Notes: generated by a model from the letters alone, not told the origin. Shown: positions 23,716 to 31,763, numbered from the stretch's first letter. The stretch is 64,000 nt of DNA from Aliiroseovarius sediminilitoris (GCF_900109955.1 NZ_FOJB01000001.1:1054001-1118000), one strand, 5' to 3'. Program-made: numbers and translations.

Positions 23716-25487
23716 CGGATGTGAACCAACTCATCACTGACCATCTGGATGTCTGGACGGCAGCAATCGAGAAGAAATCCAGCGCGGGCCGTGGAAATAG
23801 CGGCGCGATCACGCTCTACGGCATCAAGAAACTGCGCGCTTTGATACTTGAGCTAGCAGTTCGAGGAAAACTGGTCCCTCAGGATGAAAATGATGGCGGT
23901 GTTGCTTTCTATCTTGATGAGATCTTGCGACTACGCAACGAGCTCGTAAGGCACGGCAAATCGAAGAAAACAAAGGCGCTACCTGAAGTTGCTAAAGGTG
24001 AGGTTCCCTTTGATGTGCCAGAAAGCTGGGTATGGACGAGGCTACAGGACGTCACCGGATATATTCAAAGAGGAAAGAGCCCTAAGTATGCCGAGGACGG
24101 TCAGGTTCAGGTTGTCTCGCAAAAGTGCGTGCAGTGGGGGCAGTTCGACTTAGAGAAAGCCAGGTTCATCAACGACGCGAGCGTTGATACCTACGGCCCT
24201 GAGCGTTTCTTAAGGAGCGGCGACATTCTCTGGAATTCAACGGGCACTGGTACCGTAGGGCGAGTATTGGCCATTGAAGTTGAAAACGATCAGACACTAG
24301 TGGCGGACTCGCATGTTACGGTTGTTCGGTCAATTTCTGGATGCCCAAGGTTCCTTGAGGTGTTCCTTTCCTCTGCGGGTATTCAGGATCGTATTGACCC
24401 AACACATGAACGCTCCTTGGTGTCAGGTTCGACGAAGCAAGTCGAATTGAACGTGAGTACAGTTACCGCACTTCCGGTTCCGCTTCCGCCGCTCGAAGAA
24501 CAAAACCGCATCGTGGCCAAAGTGGATGAGCTGATGGGGCTGTGTGATGCGTTGGAGCGGCAGGCCGAGGACAGCCTCAAGGCGCACCAAACCCTCGTCG
24601 AAACCTGCCTCGCCACCCTCACCAACAGCCAAACCCCCGAAGACCTCACCCAAAACTGGACCCGCATCGAAGCCCACTTTGACACGCTGTTCACGACCGA
24701 GGAGAGTGTGGCAAGGCTTGAAACAACCGTGCTCGAGCTGGCCATAAGAGGTTTGTTGGTTTCCCAAGACCCGAGCGACGAACCAGCGGCCACATGGTTA
24801 GAGCGTGCTATCCGCACCAGAGACAAACTCGTCAAAGCAAAGACAATCCGAAAGCCAAAGGCCACAAAGGATGTGGACGGATTGCCAAAGCCGTATGCTC
24901 TGCCAGAATCGTGGACTTGGGCCAGATTGCCAGAGGTCGGCGAGCTTGCTAGAGGAAAATCAAAACATCGGCCTCGGAATGATCGGCGTCTGTTCGACGG
25001 CGGCGAATACCCTCTTGTTCAAACGGGGGACGTCGCCCGCGCAAATCCGTTCATTGTCGAGTCTGAAAGCTTTTATAACGACTTTGGCCTCCAGCAGAGC
25101 CGACTCTGGCCGAGAGGGACACTCTGCATCACCATCGCCGCGAATATCGCCGATACTGGCATCCTCGCAATAGACGCTTGTTTTCCAGACAGTGTGGTTG
25201 GCTACATCCCGTTTGAAGATGACGTTGACGTCACCTACTTTGATTATTTCATTCGCACCGCCAAGAACGATCTTGAACACTACGCTCCATCTACGGCGCA
25301 AAAGAACATCAATTTAGAAATCCTCGGCGAGGTTCTTGTGCCTTTGCCACCGAAGGCGGAGTTAAGCCGAATTTGCGATCGAGTGTCCGACTTGTTGAAA
25401 ATTTGTAAAATGCTGCGCCAGCGAATTCGAGACTTAGAATCTTCCAGCGTCAAGCTGGCCGACACCCTCACCTCAAAAATTCATTGA
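23712..25487 (+). CDS. hsdS: Type I restriction-modification specificity subunit
   Basis: This is a 591-residue specificity subunit with the usual two-fold internal repeat. The first target-recognition domain opens VPFDVPESWVWTRLQDVTGY and the second opens PYALPESWTWARLPEVGELA. The conserved spacers LELAVRGKLVPQDEND and LELAIRGLLVSQDPSDE, with LPPLEEQNRIVAKVDELMGL, form the helical separators that set target spacing. The start is GTG at 23712, overlapping the hsdM stop. The recognised sequence cannot be read from the protein. Confidence 0.93.
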   Translation: MTDVNQLITDHLDVWTAAIEKKSSAGRGNSGAITLYGIKKLRALILELAVRGKLVPQDENDGGVAFYLDEILRLRNELVRHGKSKKTKALPEVAKGEVPFDVPESWVWTRLQDVTGYIQRGKSPKYAEDGQVQVVSQKCVQWGQFDLEKARFINDASVDTYGPERFLRSGDILWNSTGTGTVGRVLAIEVENDQTLVADSHVTVVRSISGCPRFLEVFLSSAGIQDRIDPTHERSLVSGSTKQVELNVSTVTALPVPLPPLEEQNRIVAKVDELMGLCDALERQAEDSLKAHQTLVETCLATLTNSQTPEDLTQNWTRIEAHFDTLFTTEESVARLETTVLELAIRGLLVSQDPSDEPAATWLERAIRTRDKLVKAKTIRKPKATKDVDGLPKPYALPESWTWARLPEVGELARGKSKHRPRNDRRLFDGGEYPLVQTGDVARANPFIVESESFYNDFGLQQSRLWPRGTLCITIAANIADTGILAIDACFPDSVVGYIPFEDDVDVTYFDYFIRTAKNDLEHYAPSTAQKNINLEILGEVLVPLPPKAELSRICDRVSDLLKICKMLRQRIRDLESSSVKLADTLTSKIH

Positions 25488-25578
25488 GAAAACATGTATT
25501 TAAAATCTGTCCGGTGCTACGAGCACAGAAGCCTTAGCCAACTTACCTCAACCTCTCTGATTTGCGAGAGGTTTGCCC

Positions 25579-26340
25579 ATGCCCTGGCCTGACTTCACTG
25601 AGTTGACCTTCGGCTTCGCTTTCCTGCGCGAGCTGGAACAAAATTACGTGCTTGGCGGCAAGTTTCCGAAGGCCCCCGACTTCATCAGCCAGGGTGCCGA
25701 GGCGACGAAAGGCTATGATGTAGAAGTCACTCTTGACGGTTCGACGCCTGTCTTTATCCAGCTGAAACGCTCCTACGTCCTGGTGCAGCACAACGCGAGA
25801 GAGATACAGCAAGGGCTTTATGCCGCCCCGAAGGTTTATCGCATGAACCTGCACAAGAACGGTAAGTACCGCCAACACAAGGCCCTGCAAGGGCTCGAAG
25901 CGCTCGGCAATGCCGTTTTCTACGTGACCAGCCAGATACACACACCCAAGGAATTCTCAGACGCCTACAGCGGCGGAACGGTTGTGTCGCAGGCCTCAGC
26001 AATGTTTGCGCCCAATGAGATCATTTTGCCGGACGACACGAAGGATCATCACGTCAGCTTCAAGCCGAATGATAGTTTTGGCTACGTGTATTCCAAAGAA
26101 CCGCACCAGTTCGAACGAAAGTTCCAGAGCTTTGATAGCTGGCTTCCGGCTGTTGGGCAGCGCGCGCAAGGTGCGAAAGAGAACCGGCAACTGCTTGAAA
26201 AGACGGTTGAGTTCTTGAAGAAGAAGCGTGGCCCCCGCGATCCTGTCCGCCAAATGATCCGCGACCAACCGCTCGAAGCCCAAGCCGCGATCCTCGCCTA
26301 TTTTATCCTCGACGCCCAACTGACCTTCGTGAAGACATAG
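25579..26340 (+). CDS. Putative PD-(D/E)xK nuclease-like protein
   Basis: I do not recognise this 253-residue protein as a named family. Near the N-terminus, an acidic helix (FTELTFGFAFLRELE), then GYDVEV and PVFIQLKRSYVL, are spaced like the restriction-endonuclease fold of Mrr-type enzymes, with D47, Q61 and K63 as candidate catalytic residues. The rest is mostly helical. GAGAGG lies seven bases before the ATG. It follows hsdS by 91 bases and precedes the OLD-like ATPase by nine, so it forms a two-gene unit with the latter. A DNA-cleaving partner of that ATPase is the best guess. Confidence 0.5.
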   Translation: MPWPDFTELTFGFAFLRELEQNYVLGGKFPKAPDFISQGAEATKGYDVEVTLDGSTPVFIQLKRSYVLVQHNAREIQQGLYAAPKVYRMNLHKNGKYRQHKALQGLEALGNAVFYVTSQIHTPKEFSDAYSGGTVVSQASAMFAPNEIILPDDTKDHHVSFKPNDSFGYVYSKEPHQFERKFQSFDSWLPAVGQRAQGAKENRQLLEKTVEFLKKKRGPRDPVRQMIRDQPLEAQAAILAYFILDAQLTFVKT

Positions 26341-26349
26341 GGGAAATCT

Positions 26350-28197
26350 ATGCGCCTAAAATCTGTCTGGATCAGCGAATATAAGAACCTTCGCGACTTC
26401 ACGCTCACCTTTGACGGCGACAGCTTCCTCGACATCTTCGTCGGCAAGAACGGCACGGGTAAGTCCAACTTTTTCGAGGCCCTGGTGGAGATCTTCAACT
26501 TCGTCTTTGCCTCGACGAAGCGGCGCAGCGAGATCAGTTTCGACTTCGATCTGTTCTACGAGATCGATGGTGATGACGTGCGCGTATGTTGTGAGGGTGG
26601 CCAGTTGCAGGTCAACGGAGCGAACCGTTCGAAAATCGCCGACGCGCTGACACCCGACAACGTTATCATCTACTATTCCGGTCACAGCGACAAAATCACG
26701 TCTACCGTAGATCAGTACTCCCGGGCCTACGCCCGCCGGAACCGCAAGTGGACCGGCGAGGAGGCGCGGGAGTTCATCAGCATCGGCGCGGAGTACAAGG
26801 AGATGCTGCTTTCGATCCTGTTAATGCAGCCTGACGATTGTGCGGCCCGTCGCTACATCTGCCAGAAGCTGGGGATCGAGGTCACGTCTGAAACAGTCAC
26901 GCTTCGGCTTTCGCCGCCCAGGTTTAAGCACAGCGATGTCGAAGTTGGCGATGTGGCTTCGTTCCTATGGGGGGCGAAGGGCCAATCACTCGTTTTCGTT
27001 GAACGGTTGCTCAACTGTGTTAGGGGCGAGTTCACACGAGACTCGATTTATGACCGTGGGCAAGATCGATATACTATCCGCATTAATCTTGAGCTCTTCC
27101 GTGAAGAGTTTGCCGAAGCGTCGTCGTCTGATCTTTTTCGCCAATTCGACAACCTTAAAACACTTGGCATGTTTGAGGGCTTGTCCATTCCGATCGGCTT
27201 GGGCGACGGAAGGCCGATCCTTGTCGGAGATTTTAGCGACGGTCAGTTCCAATCCATTTACATTTTTGCCATCACGGAATTCTTCAAGGACCGTAATTGC
27301 ATCACGCTCCTCGATGAACCAGACTCCTTTCTGCACCCGGAGTGGCAGTTTAGCTTTCTCAAGCAGGTAGAAGACATTGCGGCCACCGAAGCCGCCCAGA
27401 CCAATCACGTTCTACTCAGCAGTCACAGTGCTTCGACGATCGTCGAGGCCAATGAACCGCAGATACGGCTTTTTGAGATTGCGGATGGCAACGTCTCGGC
27501 GGTGCAGCGTGATAAAGCGGCAGTAGTTCAGTCACTCTCGGCTGGGCTAATTACGTTTAGTGAGCGTGAGGCGCGCCTCAACATTTACCACAATCTCAAG
27601 AACACCAATGGGCCAGTACTCATGGTTGAGGGAGTAACGGACGAAATCATCTTCGAAACAGCTTGGCGCAAGTTGTATGGAGCAGAGGTGAACAGGCCCT
27701 TTGAGATATTGAGCGCATTTTCTTGCACAACACTTGGCCGTTTGATGCGAAGCAACGAATTCTACCATGATAATCAGGGGCGCACAATTTTTGCGTTGTA
27801 TGATTGGGATGAAGCTTACAACGAATGGAACATGAACCACAGTCAAGTTGTTCAAAACGATGTTTCGCGTTGTTTGGTAAAAAAGCGGAATGGAGTGGAC
27901 GGCTACAACCTGATGTTGCCAGTTTCCGAGGAACATAGCTGCTACGGACAAGTTGTGAACGCAGCCACCGGGGAGCATTATAAAAGCAAGTCAAGTTTTC
28001 CCATGGAGCTGCTTTTTCGTGATGCGCCTGGAGTAGGCGCACATTTTGAAATCGACCCGACGCGCCCCGGCGATTGTCAGCGCTTCAAGGGAGACAAGGC
28101 AACCTTTGCTAAGGAAATAGTTCCCGGTCTACCGCCTGTGGCGTTTGAACCCGCCAGGCCCGTTTTTGACTTTATCCTGCATACTATCGGCCAATAA
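26350..28197 (+). CDS. OLD-family-like AAA ATPase with TOPRIM domain
   Basis: This is a 615-residue protein of the OLD type. The N-terminal ABC/SMC-like ATPase has Walker A GKNGTGKSN (33-40), signature SDGQ (296-299), Walker B TLLDEPDSFLHP (about 319-330) and LLSSHSAS (H-loop, about 356-362). The C-terminal TOPRIM nuclease domain has VEGVTDE (E427, D431) and the ALYDWDE acidic pair at about 485-487. OLD proteins act in phage defence, for example in Gabija, PARIS and retron systems. Here the partner is the nuclease-like protein before it, which is not the helicase seen in Gabija. Confidence 0.82.
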   Translation: MRLKSVWISEYKNLRDFTLTFDGDSFLDIFVGKNGTGKSNFFEALVEIFNFVFASTKRRSEISFDFDLFYEIDGDDVRVCCEGGQLQVNGANRSKIADALTPDNVIIYYSGHSDKITSTVDQYSRAYARRNRKWTGEEAREFISIGAEYKEMLLSILLMQPDDCAARRYICQKLGIEVTSETVTLRLSPPRFKHSDVEVGDVASFLWGAKGQSLVFVERLLNCVRGEFTRDSIYDRGQDRYTIRINLELFREEFAEASSSDLFRQFDNLKTLGMFEGLSIPIGLGDGRPILVGDFSDGQFQSIYIFAITEFFKDRNCITLLDEPDSFLHPEWQFSFLKQVEDIAATEAAQTNHVLLSSHSASTIVEANEPQIRLFEIADGNVSAVQRDKAAVVQSLSAGLITFSEREARLNIYHNLKNTNGPVLMVEGVTDEIIFETAWRKLYGAEVNRPFEILSAFSCTTLGRLMRSNEFYHDNQGRTIFALYDWDEAYNEWNMNHSQVVQNDVSRCLVKKRNGVDGYNLMLPVSEEHSCYGQVVNAATGEHYKSKSSFPMELLFRDAPGVGAHFEIDPTRPGDCQRFKGDKATFAKEIVPGLPPVAFEPARPVFDFILHTIGQ

Positions 28198-28206
28198 GAG
28201 CCAAAA

Positions 28207-28476
28207 CTACTCTTCGCCATAGAAATAGAACTTACGGCGCGAGACGTCGCTGTTTGTCAGTAGTATTTTCCATAGCGCTTCGCCAATAAATGCGAGGATA
28301 GCCCCGGCAACGCCAAGGTGAAGCAGGAACAGGGTGTAGACGTCCCAAAAGTGGCCGGTTTCAGAGCGATAGGAGATGAAGCCAACGCTGGTGACGACCA
28401 GTAGGACAATCCCCATCACGCGCAAAGAATTGGCGAATTTGTTGATTGGCGTCTTAGGGTCTTTCAAATGTTTCAT
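28207..28476 (-). CDS. Small two-helix membrane protein
   Basis: This is an 89-residue protein with two transmembrane segments: about 17-36 (MGIVLLVVTSVGFISYR) and about 46-66 (FLLHLGVAGAILAFIGEALW). The N- and C-termini are charged and probably cytoplasmic. It begins 14 bases after the XRE gene's stop in the same direction, so both are likely one operon. It converges with the OLD-like gene, ending ten bases from it. The function is unknown; a membrane partner of the repressor or an accessory defence protein are both possible. Confidence 0.6.
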   Translation of the reverse strand: MKHLKDPKTPINKFANSLRVMGIVLLVVTSVGFISYRSETGHFWDVYTLFLLHLGVAGAILAFIGEALWKILLTNSDVSRRKFYFYGEE

Positions 28477-28489
28477 CGGGTTGTCCGCC

Positions 28490-28897
28490 TTAGCCAATGG
28501 CCGAAAAGAACAGCTTTGCCTCGCTTTGCGGCGAGGTGCCCTTCGAAAGGGCTTGCTCAAAGATGTAGTGTGTGAACTTTTGTATTTCCGCGCTGGAAAA
28601 CGTCCTCTTGTTCGTTTGCGCGTGATCAAACACAGCCTGCGCGGTTTCCCCGGCTAAACGAGCGGACTGCTCACTGTCAGGCACGGAGCTTCCATAAACC
28701 AGCCACATGAGGCTCTTGTCGAACTCTTCGCAAAACTTGACTGCGATCGAGAGCGGCAGCTCCCGTTTTTCAAGCTCGTAATTCTTATAAGATTTGTCAG
28801 CGATCCCCAGGATCGCTGCGACTTTGTTTTGAGGATAGCCAAGCTGACTGCGTACGCTCAGCATCCTTTGGCCAATTCCAATCAATACAGTTGACAT
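28490..28897 (-). CDS. XRE-family phage-repressor-like regulator
   Basis: This is a 135-residue protein with an N-terminal helix-turn-helix: RMLSVRSQLGYPQNKVAAIL, then GIADKSYKNYELEKRELPLS. The C-terminal half is helical without a peptidase domain, so it is not a LexA/CI-type self-cleaving repressor. The start at 28897 (MSTVLIGIGQRM) is chosen over upstream options. It is divergent from the excisionase-like genes and integrase at 28988-30419 and is thus the likely repressor of island excision. Confidence 0.8.
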   Translation of the reverse strand: MSTVLIGIGQRMLSVRSQLGYPQNKVAAILGIADKSYKNYELEKRELPLSIAVKFCEEFDKSLMWLVYGSSVPDSEQSARLAGETAQAVFDHAQTNKRTFSSAEIQKFTHYIFEQALSKGTSPQSEAKLFFSAIG

Positions 28898-28901
28898 TCG
28901 G

Positions 28902-28944
28902 ACAAATGTTCCCATATTTGGACTTACGTAACCTTTTGTTGCGT
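28902..28944. promoter_or_regulatory. Operator-like repeats between the repressor and excisionase genes
   Basis: Two inverted repeats lie in the 90-base divergent region. CAAAT and ATTTG arms bracket GTTCCCAT at about 28902-28919. ACGTAAC (28926-28932) and GTTGCGT (28938-28944) pair at six of seven positions around CTTTT. Their placement fits a repressor switch of integrative elements. Confidence 0.4.
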
Positions 28945-28987
28945 ATTCTTTCTATTGATATCACTAAATGCCAAAGAGGAAAGAACT

Positions 28988-29194
28988 ATGGACGATTGTT
29001 CCCTGCTTACCCCGAGAGAATTGGCAGCTCATAGCGGCTGGCCTGAGAAGCGGATCAGGAAGTTGATAGCCACCAGAAGCATTCGATTCCTCAAGAACGG
29101 GACTAATTTCCTACTGCCGCAGGACGCGGTTCAGGACTACATCGCGCGGAATATGGTGGAACCTGACGAGCGTTCGGGCGCGAGCAAGCCATGA
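28988..29194 (+). CDS. Excisionase-like helix-turn-helix protein
   Basis: This is a 68-residue protein with a MerR/excisionase-type motif: LLTPRELAAHSGWPEKRIRK, then LIATRSIRFLKNGTNFLLPQ and DAVQDYI. This is the HTH_17 layout used by recombination directionality factors and AlpA-like proteins. The ATG at 28988 is preceded by AGAGGAAAG. It overlaps the next small gene by four bases and lies 190 bases before the integrase gene, so it probably steers excision. Confidence 0.72.
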   Translation: MDDCSLLTPRELAAHSGWPEKRIRKLIATRSIRFLKNGTNFLLPQDAVQDYIARNMVEPDERSGASKP

Positions 29195-29406
29195 GCCGGG
29201 CAGGGCAAACACCCATCATGGCCAGCGAGACGACCGCCGCGCGGTTGCTCGATTTGCGCACGAACGAGTTCAAGGCTTTGGTCGATGAAGGTCACCTACC
29301 GCCGGGGCATGAAATTGCGCCCGGCGTTGTTCGTTGGGATACTGAGACGCTCAAGCGAATTTCAGGTGGGGATGTGACAGGATTATGGGATCAAATTCAG
29401 TGGTAG
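29191..29406 (+). CDS. Small DNA-binding-like protein before the integrase
   Basis: This is a 71-residue protein. TTAARLLDLRTNEFKALVDE, then GHLPPGHEIAPGVVRWDTET, looks like a second HTH_17/excisionase-like fold with a beta-wing. It overlaps the gene before by four bases and the integrase gene by 22, so all three form one operon. It may assist the other excisionase-like protein or set the integrase level. I could not match it to a named family. Confidence 0.6.
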   Translation: MSRAGQTPIMASETTAARLLDLRTNEFKALVDEGHLPPGHEIAPGVVRWDTETLKRISGGDVTGLWDQIQW

Positions 29407-30419
29407 GCCGACGCAAGAAATACCTTTGGCAGCATCCGTCTGGCCGTTGGTATGTGCGCAAGAGCGTCAACGGCAAGATGTTCTATCTGGGGCGGATCAC
29501 GGCGGAGGAAGGCACGGCAGAGTTCGACCAGCAGTACTGGGAGATCGTCAGCGGGAAGAAAGCGGTCTCCAAGACATCATGGGGCGCTTTGATTGATGCG
29601 CTGCGCGAGACGGACAAATGGAAAGATTTTTCGCCGCGCTATCGGCGCGACCTTGAGCAAGTTTTTGAGTATTTGACCGAAAAGATAGGGCGCGCTGACG
29701 TGGCACGCCTGACCCAAGCCGACATTTATGACGCCATGGAAAAGAACCGGCATCGGGTCAGGTTCGCCAATTACATCCCGACCGCGATCAGCATGTTATC
29801 CAAAATGGCGATGCGCAAGCGCTGGCGCAAAGACAATCCCGCGATTGATATTGAGCCGTTGAGGGTTCCGAAGGACCGCAAGAAACCGCATTTGCCGTGG
29901 ACGGATTGGGCGGTCGAAAAGATGCGGGAAGAGGGTGAGCCATTGCCCCGCCTGATTTTTGAGATTGGTGTGGGCAGTGTACAGCGTCCTGGTGACTGGG
30001 TGGACTTCCAGTGGGGCGACTATGACGGCGATACCCTCAAGCTACGTCAGAACAAGACAGATACCGTCCTTTCACTGCCCTGTACGATTAAACTCAAGGC
30101 GGCACTGGACGGTGCGAAGGCTGATCTGGGGTTCACGCCTCATCCATCGCGCCACATCCTGACGCGCGCTAATGGTTCGAGGATGGATTATCACGCGATG
30201 GCGCGTGTCATGGTGCGCGAGCGTAAGCGGTTGGACCTTATGGCCCATGACCAGCACGCTTTGCGGTATCGCGGCGTGATGGAATTGGCGTGGGCGGGCT
30301 GCACTGACGATGAAATCGCCAGCTACAGCGGCCACACATCCAAAGAGATGATCATCAAATATGCGGGCGAGGCTCGGCAAATCATGCGGGCGAGGCAGGC
30401 GGTAGCAAAGCGCAAATGA
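29385..30419 (+). CDS. int: Site-specific tyrosine integrase of the island
   Basis: This is a 344-residue tyrosine recombinase. An N-terminal arm and core-binding region (KKYLWQHPSGRWYVRKSVNG, then FEYLTEKIGRADVARLTQAD) leads to the catalytic domain. Catalytic residues include Arg in VGSVQRPGDWVDFQW, HALRYRGVMELAWAG (HxxR) and SGHTSKEMIIKY (His and the nucleophile Tyr). It ends 82 bases before the tRNA-Cys-derived repeat at 30501, the classic location of an island integrase beside its attachment site. It probably recombines the two 54-bp repeats. Confidence 0.9.
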   Translation: MGSNSVVGRRKKYLWQHPSGRWYVRKSVNGKMFYLGRITAEEGTAEFDQQYWEIVSGKKAVSKTSWGALIDALRETDKWKDFSPRYRRDLEQVFEYLTEKIGRADVARLTQADIYDAMEKNRHRVRFANYIPTAISMLSKMAMRKRWRKDNPAIDIEPLRVPKDRKKPHLPWTDWAVEKMREEGEPLPRLIFEIGVGSVQRPGDWVDFQWGDYDGDTLKLRQNKTDTVLSLPCTIKLKAALDGAKADLGFTPHPSRHILTRANGSRMDYHAMARVMVRERKRLDLMAHDQHALRYRGVMELAWAGCTDDEIASYSGHTSKEMIIKYAGEARQIMRARQAVAKRK

Positions 30420-30443
30420 CCCCGAACAGAACAGGCACAGAAC

Positions 30444-30469
30444 GTGAAACTGATACCAGAGGTGATACC
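30444..30469. promoter_or_regulatory. Arm-type-like sites beside the right attachment repeat
   Basis: GTGAAACTGATACCA (30444-30458) matches GTGAACCTGATACCA at 15758-15772 at 14 of 15 bases. A second, shorter GTGATACC follows at 30462-30469. Both lie between the integrase stop and the attachment repeat. Confidence 0.5.
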
Positions 30470-30500
30470 CAATGAGCAGAGAAATTCGTAACCCATTGAT

Positions 30501-30554
30501 TTTATTGGAGGCGAGTACCGGAATCGAACCGGTGTACACGGATTTGCAATCCAG
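30501..30554 (-). repeat. Attachment-site repeat containing tRNA-Cys 3' fragment (right copy)
   Basis: This 54-bp sequence is identical to 15639-15692 and contains the tRNA-Cys 3' part from the anticodon stem to CCA on the minus strand. As on the left, the DNA beyond it does not restore the 5' half of a tRNA. The flanking bases after both copies also resemble each other (AAAACAA.., then CTTA..GG), as expected if related elements inserted at the same site. Confidence 0.87.
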
Positions 30555-30662
30555 AAAGACAAGAAGCAAAAACAACGGCTTAAGGGTGCAAAACACCCCC
30601 TGACAAAAGGTGAACAAAAAGCGAAAGTTTCAAAGCCAAATTCGCCGGTTCAAAACGAAAAA

Positions 30663-30696
30663 GGCCCCGTCACAGCGGCAACTGTGAACCGGGGCC
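30663..30696 (-). terminator. Strong hairpin before the second Rep-like gene
   Basis: GGCCCCG and CGGGGCC, extended by CACAG and CTGTG, form a long stem around CGGCAA. Read on the minus strand it is followed by CTTTTTCG, so it could terminate minus-strand transcription. Its arm ACTGTGAACC also resembles the repeats inside the gene downstream, so it may instead be a binding site or control element of that gene. Confidence 0.45.
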
Positions 30697-30802
30697 AAAT
30701 AGAAAAAGCCTGTCAGCTTTCACTGAACATTAGCATGGGCCAGTGTCTCTTCGCAAACGCTCAGTCGGCTTTTTCGTGGCCTCTAACCGGCGAGGTGGTC
30801 CA

Positions 30803-31666
30803 ATGAGCTGGCGCATCGCAAACGAATGCGCAGAGCGTCGCTTTGGCAGTGCCGCGCGCAAACAGATCATCATGTTCCTGGCGGACAAGGCGAGCGACGA
30901 CGGCTCGGGTATCTGGTGCTCCAAGGGGACGATCCAGCGCCACACAGAGCTCAGCGAAAGCACGGTCAAGCGCACCATCATCGACTTTCTGCGCGAAGGC
31001 ATTCTGATCGAGACAGGGCGGCGGCACTGCAAGAATGGCTACACCGTCATTTACCGCATCGTTCTGGAGCGCGTGGCCGCGCTCGAACCCACGGCTGAGC
31101 CCGATATTGAGACGGGGGTCACTGTGAACCCCGTCCAGCCTGAACCCGGTACGGGGTCCACGGTGAACGGGGTACGGGGTTCACGGTGGACCCCAAACCA
31201 TCCTAAAACCATCCATAAACCACCTACGCGCAGGCGCGAGGCGGCGGAGGAGGTTGAAGATCTTGAATCTGAGAAAATCTTGGCGGCCTATCCCGAGGAC
31301 AGGATCCGAGACCGGCGAACCAGTCTGCGCCTGATCGCAGCCGCCGTGAAAGCCGGGGTAAAGCCCGATGACTTGCAGCAGGCGGTCAAAGCCTATGCGA
31401 AGGAAAGCGAGGGCTATACACGCAGCAAGGTCTGTTTCTCGGACAATTGGTTCAAGATGCGCCGGTGGGAGAAGGGGCTTGCGCAGATACAGTCGGACCG
31501 GGAGAAGGCGCAAGAGGCCGAAGCCAAAGGTCGCGCTAGCCTCGCCGAGTGGATCCGTGAACGCCACCCTCTTTGCCGCCACATTACAAACCGGCAGATT
31601 GAGGGCTTGATCTCGTCAAAGCTGGTGACGCCCGAGCAGGTGCGCGCTGCGGGGCTGCAGGCATAA
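30803..31666 (+). CDS. Helix-turn-helix replication-initiator-like protein (paralog 2)
   Basis: This is a 287-residue relative of the gene at 15795-16667. The N-terminal winged helix (FGSAARKQIIMFLADKASDD, then CSKGTIQRHTELSESTVKRT and IIDFLREGILIETGRR) is followed by a linker encoded by short DNA repeats. The shared C-terminal part includes YTRSKVCFSDNWFKMRRWEK, then HITNRQIEGLISSKLVTPEQ. The ATG at 30803 follows GAGGTGG. It is the first gene after the attachment repeat, as paralog 1 is after the left one, and it precedes hipBA. Replication initiation is inferred. Confidence 0.68.
   Translation: MSWRIANECAERRFGSAARKQIIMFLADKASDDGSGIWCSKGTIQRHTELSESTVKRTIIDFLREGILIETGRRHCKNGYTVIYRIVLERVAALEPTAEPDIETGVTVNPVQPEPGTGSTVNGVRGSRWTPNHPKTIHKPPTRRREAAEEVEDLESEKILAAYPEDRIRDRRTSLRLIAAAVKAGVKPDDLQQAVKAYAKESEGYTRSKVCFSDNWFKMRRWEKGLAQIQSDREKAQEAEAKGRASLAEWIRERHPLCRHITNRQIEGLISSKLVTPEQVRAAGLQA
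31115..31194 (+). repeat. Iteron-like repeats inside the second Rep-like gene
   Basis: Three units start at 31115, 31153 and 31176: GGGGTCACTGTGAAC, GGGGTCCACGGTGAAC and GGGGTTCACGGTGGAC. The first and last continue into CCCC, making near-palindromes. The same GTGAACC core occurs in the hairpin at 30663-30696. They sit at the same place in the protein linker as the different repeats of paralog 1. Confidence 0.5.
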
Positions 31667-31680
31667 GTGCGGCTCGATTG

Positions 31681-31750
31681 TTACGCCATGGCGTAAAAAG
31701 TAGATATTTACGTTGCGGCGTAATTTGTTTTAATTTACGCTGTGCCGTAA
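31681..31750. promoter_or_regulatory. Three HipB operators at 27-bp steps
   Basis: TTACG-N6-CGTAA occurs at 31681-31696, 31708-31723 and 31735-31750, exactly 27 bases apart. The first is a perfect 16-bp palindrome, TTACGCCATGGCGTAA. They fill the region between the Rep-like stop and the hipB ribosome binding site (AAAGGAG). E. coli HipB binds several spaced palindromes before hipBA, so these are very probably the autoregulatory operators. Confidence 0.82.
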
Positions 31751-31763
31751 AAGGAGCCACATC

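Noticed and set aside
30072-30617. 181-codon minus-strand frame crossing the integrase end and attachment repeat
   Set aside because: It reads through the tRNA fragment and opposite the integrase; a similar false frame exists over the left repeat.
31115-31194. CRISPR array
   Set aside because: Repeats are only about 15 bp, imperfect, without spacers of even length, and lie inside a coding region; no cas genes are present in the window.
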